Origin: Clostridia bacterium
GTDB lineage: Bacteria; Bacillota_A; Clostridia; Christensenellales; Aristaeellaceae
DNA: 5,060 nt
Direction: 5' to 3'
NCBI GenBank assembly: GCA_025997215.1
Contig: BNUH01000145.1
Span: 1-5,060, forward strand
In this document: positions 4,887 to 5,060 of the stretch, piece by piece
How the letters are laid out: each line of letters opens with the position of its first letter
How positions within the stretch are numbered: position 1 is the first letter of the stretch
The notes under the pieces: generated by a model
Databases searched by the model: none
What the model was told of the DNA's origin: nothing
Seen by the model: the letters and a program-made list of their open reading frames with translations, nothing else
Translations under genes and position numbers: made by a program

Positions 4887-5001
4887 AAGAAGCATTTGAG
4901 AGAACGAATTGGTCAAAAGGCAGGTCGATACCCGAGACTGCCGCACAGAATGTGTAAACCTCCAATAACAGAACCAAACTAGAGTTAAGGGAGGGAAGAA
5001 A
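4887..5001 (+). other. Flank between ISAs1 and the next IS, with a possible gene tail
   Basis: A frame without a start runs from about 4885 to TAG at 4981-4983 and reads LKKHLRERIGQKAGRYPRL, then PHRMCKPPITEPN. Its first part resembles a basic C-terminal tail and might be the end of a gene interrupted by ISAs1; the family is unknown. The second part probably belongs to the left end of the following element, near the GTGTAAAC at 4951-4958. No terminal inverted repeat can be confirmed because the other end is outside the window. Confidence 0.3.
4989..4995 (+). promoter_or_regulatory. Ribosome binding site of the rightmost transposase
   Basis: GGGAGGG at 4989-4995 lies at a suitable distance from ATG 5002 (7 nt from GGAGG). 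It supports 5002 as a real start despite only 19 complete codons being visible. Confidence 0.6.
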
Positions 5002-5060
5002 ATGGCAAAGAAAGCAAAGGGAGAAAAGAGCCTGCTGCGCCAGCTGATCGAGGAGCGCGG
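5002..5060 (+). CDS. Probable IS256-family transposase, N-terminus (runs off right edge)
   Basis: The 19 visible residues, MAKKAKGEKSLLRQLIEERG, resemble the opening of IS256/mutator-type transposases from Firmicutes, which often begin with a lysine-rich stretch followed by 'LLRQLIEE.G' before the DNA-binding helices. A strong RBS is present. The catalytic domain is outside the window, so the family call rests on this short match alone. Confidence 0.5.
   Translation, partial: MAKKAKGEKSLLRQLIEER

Noticed and set aside
3582..4896. Target-site duplication flanking ISAs1
   Set aside because: The ten bases before 3595 and after 4886 share only scattered positions; any duplication has decayed or the left end is misplaced.
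4567..4977. 136-codon frame on the minus strand
   Set aside because: It is antisense to the ISAs1 C-terminus and runs across the element end; composition is Ser/Arg-rich and unlike any family I know.
1..5060. CRISPR array, tRNA, rRNA, riboswitch or toxin-antitoxin pair
   Set aside because: No regularly spaced direct repeats, no cloverleaf or conserved RNA core, and no toxin-like partner gene next to the small frames were seen.

Overview
The window is a degraded accessory region from what is probably a Gram-positive, Clostridia-type (Firmicutes) bacterium. That assignment is inference. It rests on strong AGGAGG-type ribosome binding sites, GTG and TTG starts, the mix of IS1634, IS21, ISAs1 and IS256 relatives, and a LexA-like XRE repressor next to a Y-family polymerase. 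There are no RNA genes, no CRISPR array and no housekeeping operon. Nearly everything is an insertion sequence (IS), an IS fragment, or a host or integrative-element gene cut off by one.

Layout. Positions 1-451 (minus) hold the N-terminal part of an IS1634-family transposase, with a good promoter and RBS, running off the left edge. Positions 607-1161 (plus) hold the middle of an IS21-family IstA. At about 1160 it is fused to an internally deleted IS1634-family transposase that has lost most of its catalytic core (to 1698). A hairpin follows. The N-terminal helix-turn-helix piece of an IstA then lies on the opposite strand (1969-1742), preceded by probable IS21 left-end repeats (2078-2142). 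The two IstA pieces share a perfect 52-bp inverted repeat (607-658 and 1785-1836), and inverting the DNA between the copies would join them in frame.

Positions 2128-3216 hold a divergent pair: a DinB/UmuC-type translesion polymerase (minus) and an XRE repressor with a LexA-type Ala-Gly cleavage site (plus). In known families such pairs form self-regulated SOS modules. Here both genes have lost their 3' ends: the polymerase lacks its little finger and the repressor lacks its S24 protease. Positions 3217-3592 hold remains of one or two small unrecognised genes in several frames. Positions about 3595-4886 hold an ISAs1-family element whose transposase keeps D, D and E, but whose N-terminal ~30 residues appear to lie in another frame. 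From about 4945 another element begins, with an IS256-type transposase start at 5002 running off the right edge.

No intact new system is present. The most interesting items are the truncated SOS repressor/polymerase pair, the split IstA with its 52-bp inverted repeat, and an abrupt change in codon use inside the ISAs1 transposase.
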